A DNA stretch of 44,866 bases, taken from positions 1-44,866 of the forward strand of contig JANQKY010000055.1 of assembly GCA_028280885.1 (NCBI GenBank). Direction: 5' to 3'. Position 1 is the first letter of the stretch. The number at the start of each line of letters is the position of its first letter. Position numbers and translations under genes: made by a program. Shown piece by piece: positions 17,646-26,947 of this stretch. The DNA comes from Tepidamorphus sp. (GTDB lineage Bacteria > Pseudomonadota > Alphaproteobacteria > Rhizobiales > Tepidamorphaceae). Below the pieces are notes generated by a model that searched no databases, was not told the origin of the DNA, and worked only from the letters and a program-made list of their open reading frames with translations.

Positions 17646-18608
17646 TTATCCCGGTTGCGCCGATTTGGGGCGCGGCGCGTTGACCAGGTAGATCCCGGCC
17701 GCGACGAACAGGAGAGCAAGCCCGAGCTTCCAGCTCACCGGCTCGCCAAGCAGCACGCCACCGAACAGAACGCCGAACATCGGCGTCAGGAAGGTGAACG
17801 CGCTCAACCGCCCGGCGGGATAATGCCGGATCAGCCAGAACCAGGCCAGGAACGACAGGGCCACCACGCCGAGCACCTGATAGGTGAAGGCGGCGACAAC
17901 CATCGGCGTGATGTCCCGCACCAGCGGACCGAACGCCGGCGCGATCGGCAGCAGGATCACGGCGGAAACGGCGGTCTGGTAGATCAGCAGCTTCTCCGCC
18001 CGCGCATGCCGGAGCGGCGTCAGCTTGATGAGCAGGGTTCCCGTGCCCCATATCGTGCCGGCGGCGAGACAGATCAAATCGCCATAGACCGCCTCGGGCG
18101 ACGGCAGGCTGAGCTTGTCGGAAAAGGCGATCACCACCCCGGCAAAGGCGAGCACCAGTCCGCCGAAGCCGACCCACGTCATCCGTTCGCCCGGAACGAA
18201 GAAATGCGCGCCGACGGCAACGACGAACGGCATCACATAGAGAAACACCACGCCGCGCGAGGCACTCGTATAGTCGAGCCCGACATTGAGCATCGCCAGT
18301 TCGGTGCCGAATATCGCGCCGATGAGAAGCCCCCACCACAGCGTGCCGTCGCGCTCAAACAGCGCGATGCGCCGGAGCCGGCACCACGCGAACACCACCA
18401 GCGTGCCGAGCGCGAACCGCAGGCCGGACTGAAAGACCGGCTGCAATCCGTCATTGGCGACCTTCATCGAGACGTGGTTGAGCCCCCAGGCGATGCACAG
18501 CGTGACCAACAGGCTCGCGGCGAAGGGATCGATCCGGTCATGGACCTGATCGGCCGATGCGGAACCGGGCCGCATGCCACCGCCGGCGCTCCTCGTTGTT
18601 TCCGACAT
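17646..18608 (-). CDS. EamA/DMT-family permease
   Basis: The 320-residue membrane protein has ten hydrophobic segments in two EamA repeats. The first runs from LLVTLCIAWGLNHVSMKVAN and the second from LICLAAGTIWGTGTLLIKLT; FTFLTPMFGVLFGGVLLGEP near the end is a typical late EamA helix. DMT permeases export or import amino acids, nucleobases or other metabolites; no substrate can be given. The ATG at 18608 is chosen over an upstream one because the family begins about 30 residues before the first helix. It sits between the pseudouridine synthase gene and the HAD gene. Confidence 0.87.
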   Translation of the reverse strand: MSETTRSAGGGMRPGSASADQVHDRIDPFAASLLVTLCIAWGLNHVSMKVANDGLQPVFQSGLRFALGTLVVFAWCRLRRIALFERDGTLWWGLLIGAIFGTELAMLNVGLDYTSASRGVVFLYVMPFVVAVGAHFFVPGERMTWVGFGGLVLAFAGVVIAFSDKLSLPSPEAVYGDLICLAAGTIWGTGTLLIKLTPLRHARAEKLLIYQTAVSAVILLPIAPAFGPLVRDITPMVVAAFTYQVLGVVALSFLAWFWLIRHYPAGRLSAFTFLTPMFGVLFGGVLLGEPVSWKLGLALLFVAAGIYLVNAPRPKSAQPG

Positions 18609-18648
18609 CACTTGCCCCCAGTCACTCAGCCGCCCCACTCACCCGCTA

Positions 18649-19632
18649 CTATTCGTCCGACCCGCCACGCGCGCCCGCCTCGAAGCCGAGGGCTGCGAAA
18701 CTCGCCGCCATGTGTTCGGGCAGCGGCGCGGTGACGTCGATGGTCTTGCCGGTCTTGGGATGCGGGAAGCCGATGCGGCGGGCATGCAGGTGCAGGCGCG
18801 GCGCGATCGCATCAGGCAGGTCGATATCGCCGCGATACTTGGCGTCGCCGAGGATCGGATGGCCGATGATCGCCATGTGCGCGCGCAGCTGGTGCTGCCG
18901 GCCGGTCACCGGTTTCAGCGACATCCAGGCATATTTCTGCGCGGCCTGGTCGACCACCGCGTAGTGGGTGACGGCGGACTGCGCGTCCTCCTCGCCGTGC
19001 CGGGCCGCGCGGACCCGGTCGCCCTCCTCGCCGGCCGCCTTGATCAGCGCCTGGTCGACCTTGCCCTGCGGCGGCTTGGGCACGCCCTTCACCACCGCCC
19101 AGTAGATCTTCCGCACCGAGCGGGTCTGGAACATCCGGCCCATCGCGGCGGCGATCGCCCGGCGCTTGGCGATCACCAGCACGCCGGAGGTGTCCCGGTC
19201 GAGCCGGTGGACGAGCCGCGGGCGCCGGTCGGGATCGCGAGCGAAGCCGGCCAGCATACCGTCGATATGCCGGACCGTCCGGCTGCCGCCCTGCACGGCG
19301 ATGCCGGAGGGCTTGTTGAGGATCCAGATATCGTCGTCCTCATAGAGCGTGATGTCGCGCAGGAAGGCGCGGTCGGCCTCCGTTATCGCCTTGGCAGCCG
19401 GCGCGGGTGTCTTCCCCTGCGCCTGGGCCGGCATCGGCGGCACGCGGATCTCCTGCCCGGCCTCCAGCCGGTCGGCCGCCTTGGCGCGATGGCCGTCGAC
19501 CCGCACCTGGCCGGAGCGCAAAAGCTTCTGCAGGCGGCCCTGCGTCAGCGCGGGAAAGCGCGTGCGGAGCCACCGGTCGAGCCGCATTCCCGCCTCGTCG
19601 CGCCCGACGGCGATGTGCTGGACGCCGCTCAT
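18649..19632 (-). CDS. rluC: RluA-family 23S rRNA pseudouridine synthase (RluC/RluD type)
   Basis: The 327-residue enzyme has an N-terminal S4 RNA-binding domain (MRLDRWLRTRFPALTQGRLQ, about 16-75) and a RluA catalytic domain with RLVHRLDRDTSGVLVIAKRR, whose Asp is the nucleophile. VTGRQHQLRAHMAIIGHPIL and GDAKY follow. RluC modifies 23S rRNA positions in the peptidyl-transferase region; RluD is the main alternative. The start at 19632 overlaps the crcB stop in an ATGA, so the two genes are translationally coupled. Confidence 0.92.
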   Translation of the reverse strand: MSGVQHIAVGRDEAGMRLDRWLRTRFPALTQGRLQKLLRSGQVRVDGHRAKAADRLEAGQEIRVPPMPAQAQGKTPAPAAKAITEADRAFLRDITLYEDDDIWILNKPSGIAVQGGSRTVRHIDGMLAGFARDPDRRPRLVHRLDRDTSGVLVIAKRRAIAAAMGRMFQTRSVRKIYWAVVKGVPKPPQGKVDQALIKAAGEEGDRVRAARHGEEDAQSAVTHYAVVDQAAQKYAWMSLKPVTGRQHQLRAHMAIIGHPILGDAKYRGDIDLPDAIAPRLHLHARRIGFPHPKTGKTIDVTAPLPEHMAASFAALGFEAGARGGSDE

Positions 19633-20027
19633 GCTTCGAATCCGCGCATGAGCCACAGGCCGAGAAAGACGGCCGCGACGGAGCCGATCACCGAGACGGC
19701 GACATAGCCGGCCGCCGGCATCAGGCCGCCGCGTTGCCACAACAGGGCCACCTCCAGCGAAAACGCCGAAAACGTGGTGAACCCGCCCAGAAACCCGGTC
19801 GCGGCGAACAGGCGCGCATCCTGCCCGGACAGGCCCGGCAGCCAGCGGGCAAGCACGCCGACGAAAACGCCCATGGCGAGCGAGCCTATAACGTTCACGG
19901 ACAACGTCCCCCACGGATATCCGGGGCCGAGCAGGCGCAGGCTCGCGACCGCGACAAGATACCGCCCGCCGGCGCCCAGCGCACCGCCGGTCGCGACAAG
20001 CAGAAGATGATAGGGATTGAACGGCAT
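19629..20027 (-). CDS. crcB: Fluoride ion channel CrcB (Fluc)
   Basis: The 132-residue protein has four transmembrane helices and the Fluc signatures GGALGAGGRYLV, GTLSVNVIGSLAMG and the highly conserved GFLGGFTTFSAFSLE. It exports toxic fluoride as an antiparallel dimer. The start at 20027 (MPFNPYHLLLVATGG) fits the family; longer starts add charged residues. A fluoride riboswitch is not evident in the upstream 220 bp. Its 3' end overlaps rluC by 4 bp. Confidence 0.95.
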   Translation of the reverse strand: MPFNPYHLLLVATGGALGAGGRYLVAVASLRLLGPGYPWGTLSVNVIGSLAMGVFVGVLARWLPGLSGQDARLFAATGFLGGFTTFSAFSLEVALLWQRGGLMPAAGYVAVSVIGSVAAVFLGLWLMRGFEA

Positions 20028-20247
20028 GAACGGGGTCGGGTGCTGCGCTGTGGTCGGCAACCCATGTCCCCATATCCGCACCGGGTCAAGCGTCGAGCGA
20101 GCGAAACGCGCGAGATTCGCCCAATATCGCCGCCGTCCGGCCAGCCCCAAACCCGTGCTGCGACGATCTCACGATGAATTGTTTCGCCAGATACATAGGC
20201 TGTTCATCTCTGACGTGCTAAAGCGCGCGCAATAGCCAGAGTGAGTT

Positions 20248-21456
20248 ATGACGCGATTGCAGAACGCGGCCACCGATGTTGCCGTTGCGGCCCCCGCCGG
20301 GTCGGGCGGTCTTGCCCGGGTATCGGTAACGACGGATTTGACGAGCTGCGAGCAGGCCTGGCGCGCATTTCAGCCCGGCGCCAGCGGCCATGTGTTCCAG
20401 ACGTTCGACTTCGTGGCGCCCTGGTGCGCACATGTCGCGGCCGCGCGCGCGATCACGCCGCATATCGTCATGGGCCATGCCGAGGACGGGCGGCTCCTGT
20501 TCCTGCTGCCCCTCGGCGTCAGGCGGCAGACCGGATCGAGCGTGGTGGAATGGCTCGGCGGCGAACATGCCGACTATCATGGCGGGTTGTTCGCGCCGGC
20601 GTTTCTCGATCGCGCCGTATCGGACCCGGCCGTGTTCGATGCCCTGCTCGATGCGATCCGGTCGGTGTTTCGCGGCGTCGATCTGGCCCATTTCATCCGC
20701 ATGCCGATGGTGCTCGAGGGGAAAGCGAACCCGTTCACCCGCCTGCCGGCCTATCCCAATGCCAACCGCGCGCACGCGACCGTGCTGGGGGCCGACTGGC
20801 CGTCCTACTACAAGCAGAAGCGCGGCAGCGGCTGGCGGCGCACCGACCGCAAGAAGGCCGAGCGCATGGCCGAACGCGGCGATCTGGCCTTTCGCATCGC
20901 CGCGGACGAGCAGACCGTCGAAGCACTGCTCGCCGCACTGTTTGCGCAGAAACGGGCGGGCCTGGAGCGGATCGGCGTCGCCGACATGTTCGCGCCCGAC
21001 GGCGTGCGCGACTTCTACCGCGCGCTTGCGCTATCGAGCCTGTCCGCCGACAGCCCCGTCCAGCTCTCCGGCCTTTGGTGCGGCGACGACATCACCGCCG
21101 TCAGCTTCGGTCTCGTCTGGAACGAGACCTACTACTACGTCCTGCACAGCTACGACCTGGAGGTCTATGCGGCCTATTCGGCCGGCGCCCAGCTCATGCA
21201 CCATCTCATGCAGTGGTGCATCGCCCACGGCATCACGATCTTCGACTTCACGATCGGCGACGAGCCCTACAAGGATATCTGGTGCGAGACGCAGCTCGAG
21301 CTGTTCAACGCCGCCGTGCCGCTGACCACCATCGGCCGGGCCGCCGCCGGCACGATGAAGCTTCGCGAGGCGGCGAAATCGACGATCAAGGGCAACGCGA
21401 AGCTCTGGTCGGCCGCTGTCGAAATCCGCAAGCGACTGCTCAAGATTCGCTCGTAA
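20248..21456 (+). CDS. CelD/BcsL-like GNAT family acetyltransferase
   Basis: The 402-residue protein resembles the CelD-like GNAT proteins linked to exopolysaccharide and cellulose synthesis in rhizobia. Seen are FQTFDFVAPWCAHVAA near residue 50, LLFLLPLGVRR, WLGGEHADYHGGLFAP near 100, the acetyltransferase-like LMHHLMQWCIAHGITIFDF and GDEPYKDIWCETQLEL, then a basic C-terminal tail. It probably acylates a sugar or an intermediate in polysaccharide assembly. No cellulose synthase gene is nearby. It is encoded opposite to the conserved block around it and converges on rarA with a 29-bp gap. Confidence 0.82.
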   Translation: MTRLQNAATDVAVAAPAGSGGLARVSVTTDLTSCEQAWRAFQPGASGHVFQTFDFVAPWCAHVAAARAITPHIVMGHAEDGRLLFLLPLGVRRQTGSSVVEWLGGEHADYHGGLFAPAFLDRAVSDPAVFDALLDAIRSVFRGVDLAHFIRMPMVLEGKANPFTRLPAYPNANRAHATVLGADWPSYYKQKRGSGWRRTDRKKAERMAERGDLAFRIAADEQTVEALLAALFAQKRAGLERIGVADMFAPDGVRDFYRALALSSLSADSPVQLSGLWCGDDITAVSFGLVWNETYYYVLHSYDLEVYAAYSAGAQLMHHLMQWCIAHGITIFDFTIGDEPYKDIWCETQLELFNAAVPLTTIGRAAAGTMKLREAAKSTIKGNAKLWSAAVEIRKRLLKIRS

Positions 21457-21485
21457 CTCACTGATAGGAATACCCGTCCGCCGTA

Positions 21486-22790
21486 TCAGTCTCGCGGCTT
21501 ACGGCGCTTTGCCCAATAGTCCAGCCGTTTGCGGATCTCCCGCTCAAAGCCACGCTCCGGCGGATCGTAGAAGGTCTGGCGCGGCATCTCATCAGGAAAA
21601 TAATCCTGCCCGGAGAACCCCTCTTCGGCATCGTGGTCGTATTCGTAGCCGGCGCCGTAGCCTTCCGCCTTCATCAGTTTCGTCGGCGCGTTGAGGATGT
21701 GTTTGGGCGGCAGCAGCGAGCCGTGCTCGCGGGCCGCCGCCATCGCGCCCTTGAAGGCCACGTAGGCGGCATTCGACTTCGGCGCGGTTGCGGCATAGAC
21801 GACGGCCTGGGCGATCGCCAGTTCGCCCTCGGGGCTGCCGAGGAAATCGTAGGCCTCCTTCGCCGCGTTGGCGATCACCAGCGCCTGCGGATCGGCGAGG
21901 CCGATATCCTCCACCGCCATCCGCACCACCCGCCGGGCGATATAGAGCGGGTCCTCGCCGGCCGAGAACATCCGCGCCAGGTAGTAGAGCGCGGCGTCCG
22001 GATCGGAGCCGCGCACCGACTTGTGCAGCGCCGAGATCAGGTTGTAGTGGCCGTCCTGGCCCTTGTCGTAGATCGGCGCGCGGCGCTGCACCACCTCGCT
22101 CAAACCCGCGACATCGAAGGCCTCGCCGGCGCGGGCGGCCCGAAACAGCTCCTCGGTCAACGTCAGCGCGGCGCGGCCGTCGCCATCGGCCATGCCGATC
22201 AGCGCCTGCCGGGCGTCATCATCAAGCGGCAGCGTGCGTCCCTCGACGGCCTCGGCGCGCCTGAGCAGGTCCTCGATCGCGGCGGCGTCGAGCCGGCGGA
22301 AGACCAGCACCTGCGCCCGCGACAACAGCGCCGCGTTCAGTTCGAAGGACGGGTTCTCGGTGGTCGCGCCGACCAGAACGATCGTGCCGTCCTCCATGAC
22401 GGGCAGGAAACTGTCCTGCTGGGCCCGGTTGAAACGGTGGATCTCGTCGATGAACAGCAGGGTCCCCTGCCCGCTCAGCCGGCGCTGGCGGGCCGTCTCG
22501 AAGACCTTCTTTAAGTCCTGCACGCCGGAGAAGATCGCCGAGAGCTGCTCGAAGGCGAGATCCGTCTCGCCGGCCAGCAGACGCGCGACCGTCGTCTTGC
22601 CGGTCCCCGGCGGCCCCCACAGGATCAGCGATCCAAGGCCGCCCGAGGCAAGCATCCGCGTCAGCGCGCCGTCCGGCCCGACGAGATGGTCCTGGCCGAC
22701 GACCTGCCCGAGCGCCTCGGGCCGCAGCCGGTCGGCCAGCGGACGCGGCACGGCCTGGTCCAGACCGGCGGCTTCGAACAGCGTACTCAC
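21486..22790 (-). CDS. rarA: Replication-associated recombination protein A (RarA/MgsA)
   Basis: The 434-residue AAA+ ATPase is related to clamp-loader subunits and to eukaryotic WRNIP1, and acts at stalled replication forks. PRPLADRLRPEALGQVVGQD opens the AAA domain; Walker A is GPPGTGKTT (59-67), Walker B LLFIDEIHRF (about 110), and sensor 1 is VGATTENPSF. The C-terminal oligomerisation region includes DPDAALYYLARMFSAGEDP and YEYDHDAEEGFSGQDYFPDE, a diagnostic late motif. It lies 30 bp downstream of the Do-protease gene on the same strand. Confidence 0.96.
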   Translation of the reverse strand: MSTLFEAAGLDQAVPRPLADRLRPEALGQVVGQDHLVGPDGALTRMLASGGLGSLILWGPPGTGKTTVARLLAGETDLAFEQLSAIFSGVQDLKKVFETARQRRLSGQGTLLFIDEIHRFNRAQQDSFLPVMEDGTIVLVGATTENPSFELNAALLSRAQVLVFRRLDAAAIEDLLRRAEAVEGRTLPLDDDARQALIGMADGDGRAALTLTEELFRAARAGEAFDVAGLSEVVQRRAPIYDKGQDGHYNLISALHKSVRGSDPDAALYYLARMFSAGEDPLYIARRVVRMAVEDIGLADPQALVIANAAKEAYDFLGSPEGELAIAQAVVYAATAPKSNAAYVAFKGAMAAAREHGSLLPPKHILNAPTKLMKAEGYGAGYEYDHDAEEGFSGQDYFPDEMPRQTFYDPPERGFEREIRKRLDYWAKRRKPRD

Positions 22791-22820
22791 GCCTTTCCCC
22801 CTTCCCTGGCCGGGCCCGCG

Positions 22821-24257
22821 CTAGCCGCTCAGCACGGAGGTGATGCGCCGCCCGTCGCGGATGATCGTGACCTCCCAGGCGCGCCGGCGGTCGGACACGA
22901 TCTCATGCAGTTCAGCCGTCGTGTCGATCACCTCGCCATTGATCTCCACAACCGTATCGCCGGGCCGGAAGCCGACGCTGTGGGCCACCGTGGACCGCCG
23001 CACGGCGACGACCACGACACCGGTCGCCTCGGTATCGAGCGACAATTCGTCGGCAACGGCCGGCGACAGGTTGGCGACGCGAGCGCCGGAAAACGGCGAC
23101 GGGCCCTCCAGGTCGCGCAGATCGCGCGGCGGATCCTCAGGCGGCGCGACGAGACCCAGCGTCATCGTCTGGGTGCGGCCGCGGCGGATGACGGCGATCT
23201 CCGTTTCCGAGCCGATTTCCCGGGTGGCCAGCCGGTAGCGGAACGCGTTCGGATCGAACACCTCGCGGCCGGCGATGGAGATAATGACATCGCCGGTCCT
23301 GAGCCCGGCGCGCGCGGCCGGACCGCGCGGATGCAGCTTGCCCACCAGCACGCCGACCGGCCGGCTCATGTCGAGGCTCTCGGCGATATCCGGCGTCACC
23401 TCCTGCACGCTCGCGCCAAGCCAGGGCCGTTTCAACTCACCGCCGGACTTGGCGCTTGCCACCACCAGCCGGGCCATGTTGGAGGGAACGGCGAAGCCGA
23501 TGCCGTGCGAACCGCCGGAGCGCGAATAGATCGCCGAGTTGATGCCGACCACCCGGCCGCGCACATCGACTAGCGCGCCGCCGGAATTGCCGGGATTGAT
23601 CGCGGCATCCGTCTGAATGAAGAAGCCGTAGTCGGAAATGCCGACCTGGGTGCGCGACAGCGCCGAGACGATGCCGCTGGTCACCGTCTGGCCGACGCCG
23701 AAGGGATTGCCGATCGCCAGCACGATATCGCCGACCTCGAGCGCGTCGGAATCGTCGAATTCGAGCGCCGGGAACGGCCCCTTCGCCTTGATCCTCAGCA
23801 CCGCCAGATCGGTACTCTCGTCGGCCAGCACCATCTCGGCCTCGAATTCGCGTCGGTCGGCGAAGGCGACCTTGATCTCGTCGGCGCCCTCGATCACATG
23901 GGCGTTGGTGACGACGAGGCCGGTCGGATCGACGATGACGCCGGAGCCGAGCGAGTTCTGCACCTGGCCGCGCCCGCCGCGCGCGCCCGGATCGCCGAAG
24001 AAGCGGCGGAAGAACGGATCATCGAAGAAGGGCGGGTAGTTCGAGCGCCGCACGACGCGGCTGGTATAGACATTGACCACCGACGGCGCGACCTGCTTGA
24101 CGATCGGCGCGAAGGACAGGGTGACGTCGGCCTGCGTTTCCGGCACGACCTTGGCATTGTTGGTGCGGGTCTGCGCGATGGATCCGATGGTCGCACCGCC
24201 GGCAAGCCCGGCGATAGCAACCAGCAGGACGACGGTTCGCAGCTTTGGTCGAAACAT
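22821..24257 (-). CDS. degP: Do-family periplasmic serine endopeptidase (DegP/DegQ)
   Basis: The 478-residue protein has an N-terminal signal or membrane segment (8-28), a trypsin-like protease domain with the triad His120 (VVTNAHVIEG), Asp150 (ESTDLAVLRI) and Ser225 (NPGNSGGALV), and two PDZ domains (about 290-375 and 395-475). Such proteases degrade or refold damaged envelope proteins. PPFFDDPFFRRFFGD is the LA-loop typical of Do proteases. The start at 24257 is set by the signal segment. rarA follows 30 bp later, an arrangement common near rplQ in related genomes. Confidence 0.93.
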   Translation of the reverse strand: MFRPKLRTVVLLVAIAGLAGGATIGSIAQTRTNNAKVVPETQADVTLSFAPIVKQVAPSVVNVYTSRVVRRSNYPPFFDDPFFRRFFGDPGARGGRGQVQNSLGSGVIVDPTGLVVTNAHVIEGADEIKVAFADRREFEAEMVLADESTDLAVLRIKAKGPFPALEFDDSDALEVGDIVLAIGNPFGVGQTVTSGIVSALSRTQVGISDYGFFIQTDAAINPGNSGGALVDVRGRVVGINSAIYSRSGGSHGIGFAVPSNMARLVVASAKSGGELKRPWLGASVQEVTPDIAESLDMSRPVGVLVGKLHPRGPAARAGLRTGDVIISIAGREVFDPNAFRYRLATREIGSETEIAVIRRGRTQTMTLGLVAPPEDPPRDLRDLEGPSPFSGARVANLSPAVADELSLDTEATGVVVVAVRRSTVAHSVGFRPGDTVVEINGEVIDTTAELHEIVSDRRRAWEVTIIRDGRRITSVLSG

Positions 24258-24391
24258 CGATAGCGTCTTTCTTTGTTTTCTTGACACCCGAAGGATCAGG
24301 ACTCCGCAGATAGGAAAAGACAAGGGCAATGCCAAGGCAAGGCCCGCGCCCCTGTCCGCCCGCATCAAATCTACGACAGCGCCGTTGCCCG

Positions 24392-26212
24392 CTAGGCCTG
24401 AAGCGCATCCAGGAAGGTCCGGCCGAAGGATTGCAGCTTCGCCGCGCCGACCCCGCGGACCTTCGCCATCTCATCCAGCGTCGCCGGGTTATGGACGACC
24501 ATCTCCTCGAGCGTCCGGTCGGGAAACACCACATAGGCCGGCACGCCGCGCTCGGCCGCAATCTCCCGGCGCAGCGCCTTCAGGCGGCCGAGCAGCGCAT
24601 CCTGCTCGGATGTCAGCGCCGGCAGGTCGGCTGCCTCCCGCCCTTTACGCCTCTGCCGCCCGGCGCCCTTGCGCGCGCGCGGCTGGCGGAACTGGAAGCC
24701 CTCCTCGCCGTCGACGAGCCGCTGCGCCCGCTGCGTCGCGCTGAGCGATCCGTAGGCGCCGATATCCTGATGGAGATGGCCGGCCGCGATCAACTGCCTC
24801 AGGATCGCCCGCCACTCCGTCTTCTTGCGCGCAGAACCGGCGGCAAACAGCGCCAGGCGATGATGGCCGCGCGCCTCGACCGTCTCGTTGCCCTCGCCGA
24901 CCAGCAGCGAGGCGATATAGGCAGCGCCATAGCGCTCGCCGGTCACCCGGACCATGTCGATGGCAAGTCGCGCCGCATCGGTTCCATCGGCCAGCACCGG
25001 CGGATTGAGGCAGATATCGCAATTGCCGCAGGGCCCGGCCTCTTCGCCGAAATAGGCAAGCAGCGCGGCGCGCCGGCAGGTCACCGCCTCGCAATAGCCG
25101 ATCAGCGCGTCGAGCCGGTTCGCCTCGACGCGCTTGCGTTCGCCATCGCTGTCCTGCTCGTCGATGAAACGGCGCCGTGTGCGGACATCTTCCAGCCCGT
25201 ACAGCATGAAGGCGTCCGCCGGCGCCCCGTCCCGACCCGCCCGGCCGATCTCCTGGTAATAGGCCTCCAGGCTGCCGGGAATGTCGCCATGCACGACATA
25301 GCGGACGTCCGACTTGTCGATGCCCATGCCGAAGGCGACGGTCGCCACCATGACGATACCGGCTTCGGCCAGGAACGCCTCCTGGTTGGCGGCCCGCTCG
25401 TCGGCCGGCATGCCGGCGTGATAAGGCAGCGCCCGGATGCCGGCTTCGACGAGCGTTGCCGCCGTATCGTCGACCTTGCGGCGCGAGATCCGGTAGACGA
25501 TGCCGTTCTGGCCTTCGCGCGCCTTGACGAAGGCTTCGATCTCGGCGCCCGTGCGCGCCTTTTCGACGACGGTGAGCTGGATGTTCGGGCGGTCGAAGCC
25601 GGCGACGAAGGTCTCCGCGTCGCCGCCGAACAGCTTCGCGGTGATGTCGTCGCGCGTCGACCGGTCCGCGGTCGCCGTGAGCGCCAGCACCGGCACGCCG
25701 GGAAACGCCTCGCGCAAGGTGCCGAGTTCGAGATATTCGCCGCGGAAACTGTGCCCCCATTGCGAGATGCAATGGGCCTCGTCGACGGCGATCAGCGACA
25801 AGGGCAGTTTCTTCAACGCGGCGATCATGCGCGGCGCCATCAGCCGCTCCGGCGACATGTAGAGAAGCCGCACCTCGCCGGCGGCGACCCGCCGCCAGAT
25901 CGCGACATTATCCTCGCGCAGCCTGCCCGAATGGATCGCCTCGGCCGGCTGGCCGGCGAGCTTCAACGCTGCGACCTGATCGTTCATCAGCGCGATCAGC
26001 GGCGAGATGACGATCGACACTCCGCCCTTGACCAGGGCGGGCAGCTGATAGCACAGCGACTTGCCCGCCCCCGTCGGCATCACGGCCAGCACGTTGCGGC
26101 CGTTCAGCACCGCGTCGACGACCGGCTCCTGCCCGTCCCGGAAGGCCGAAAAGCCGAACGCGTCCTTCAGGACCGCATGCTTGCGCGCTTCTATTTCCGG
26201 TTGCCGAACCAT
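24392..26212 (-). CDS. recQ: ATP-dependent DNA helicase RecQ
   Basis: The 606-residue 3'-5' helicase has all RecQ parts: FGFSAFRDGQEPVVDAVLNG (motif 0), Walker A MPTGAGKS (45-52), the DEAH box in LIAVDEAHCISQWGHSFR, and motif VI YQEIGRAGRDG. The zinc-binding RQC region is CRRAALLAYFGEE with CGNCDIC, and the C-terminal HRDC domain (about 530-606) reads LTSEQDALLGRLKALRREIA and KVRGVGAAKLQSFG. It acts in recombination and fork repair. The length is normal. Upstream lies a 173-bp gap with no visible gene, then the Fic/Doc toxin gene. Confidence 0.96.
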   Translation of the reverse strand: MVRQPEIEARKHAVLKDAFGFSAFRDGQEPVVDAVLNGRNVLAVMPTGAGKSLCYQLPALVKGGVSIVISPLIALMNDQVAALKLAGQPAEAIHSGRLREDNVAIWRRVAAGEVRLLYMSPERLMAPRMIAALKKLPLSLIAVDEAHCISQWGHSFRGEYLELGTLREAFPGVPVLALTATADRSTRDDITAKLFGGDAETFVAGFDRPNIQLTVVEKARTGAEIEAFVKAREGQNGIVYRISRRKVDDTAATLVEAGIRALPYHAGMPADERAANQEAFLAEAGIVMVATVAFGMGIDKSDVRYVVHGDIPGSLEAYYQEIGRAGRDGAPADAFMLYGLEDVRTRRRFIDEQDSDGERKRVEANRLDALIGYCEAVTCRRAALLAYFGEEAGPCGNCDICLNPPVLADGTDAARLAIDMVRVTGERYGAAYIASLLVGEGNETVEARGHHRLALFAAGSARKKTEWRAILRQLIAAGHLHQDIGAYGSLSATQRAQRLVDGEEGFQFRQPRARKGAGRQRRKGREAADLPALTSEQDALLGRLKALRREIAAERGVPAYVVFPDRTLEEMVVHNPATLDEMAKVRGVGAAKLQSFGRTFLDALQA

Positions 26213-26385
26213 CGGCCAAATCTATAGGGCTCGGTGGTGATTCGCCGACGCTTTCTGGCGGTTTCGGGGGTGAGGCGCAGGGCGCGCGATGCGAACACCA
26301 AAGCGGAAGCACGATGCGAAACCGGAAAGCGCAGGTGCAGGACCTGACGGGGCTCCAAGACAGCGCTTGAGAGATTGTTCGGGTT

Positions 26386-26781
26386 TCAGATGATCTCCAC
26401 CACATACTGTCGCAGTCGGTCTGCGAAATCCGCTTCCGACACGCGCCGTTCAATAACCCGCTCTATTTCGACTGCCACCATTTCGTCATCAGGCATGTCG
26501 AGTCGATAGCCATTGTCCTGCAGAAAGTTGTCGGCGGCGAAAAAGCCCGTTCGCTTGTTGCCTTGTTCGAACGGGTGGTTGTTGGCAATGCCGAACATAA
26601 GCGCCACGGCGAGCGCCCACACATCCGTTTCACCATAGGCGAAATGGTTGCGGGGGCGCGCCAATGCGCTATCAAGTTCGCTGGGCCGTGTCAGAGCGTG
26701 CGGCTCGTTTGTGCTGGCAACGATGAGTTCGTTCAACCGAATTACGGTCGCGCGGTCCAGCCAAAGAGGCTCATTTTGCAA
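26386..26781 (-). CDS. Fic/Doc-family toxin (death-on-curing type)
   Basis: The 131-residue protein is a minimal Fic fold like Doc, which phosphorylates EF-Tu and stops translation. The core motif is NHPFEQGNKRTGFFAADNFL, with His69, Phe71, Gly74, Asn75 and Arg77. The acidic Mg2+-coordinating residue of the Fic loop (Asp or Glu, as in HxFxDGN) is Gln73 here. ELIVASTNEPHALTRPSELDS is the usual Doc N-terminal region. It overlaps a small upstream gene by 11 bp, a toxin-antitoxin arrangement. Activity is uncertain because of the Gln. Confidence 0.88.
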   Translation of the reverse strand: MQNEPLWLDRATVIRLNELIVASTNEPHALTRPSELDSALARPRNHFAYGETDVWALAVALMFGIANNHPFEQGNKRTGFFAADNFLQDNGYRLDMPDDEMVAVEIERVIERRVSEADFADRLRQYVVEII

Positions 26782-26947
26782 GGCGCGCGATTACCTTCGG
26801 GTATTTTGCCATGGTCTCGCGAAACCGGCGGTCATAGTCGACCGCCCCCTCGCGCGGCTTGGCCTTCAGCACAGGCTTACGCGCGTCATCACGCCCGGAC
26901 TGGTCGTCCGTACGATTGTCGATGGGTCCTTTGATGCGCGTGGCCAT
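26771..26947 (-). CDS. Small putative antitoxin of the Fic/Doc toxin
   Basis: The 58-residue protein begins MATRIKGPIDNRTDDQSGRD and ends DRRFRETMAKYPKVIARLAK. The first half is polar and probably disordered; the second is an amphipathic helix. It does not look like Phd, the usual Doc antitoxin, and lacks the Fic-inhibitory motif (S/T)xxxE(G/N). It is assigned as antitoxin only by position: it precedes the toxin and overlaps it by 11 bp. A longer start at 26968 is possible; 26947 is preferred for its spacing to GAGCAG. Confidence 0.6.
   Translation of the reverse strand: MATRIKGPIDNRTDDQSGRDDARKPVLKAKPREGAVDYDRRFRETMAKYPKVIARLAK

Noticed and set aside
20028..20247. Fluoride riboswitch upstream of crcB
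   Set aside because: The conserved pseudoknot segments of that riboswitch are not found in the gap.
24329..26227. Open frame of over 600 codons opposite recQ
   Set aside because: It mirrors recQ codon structure in high-GC DNA; the RecQ reading is complete with all helicase motifs.
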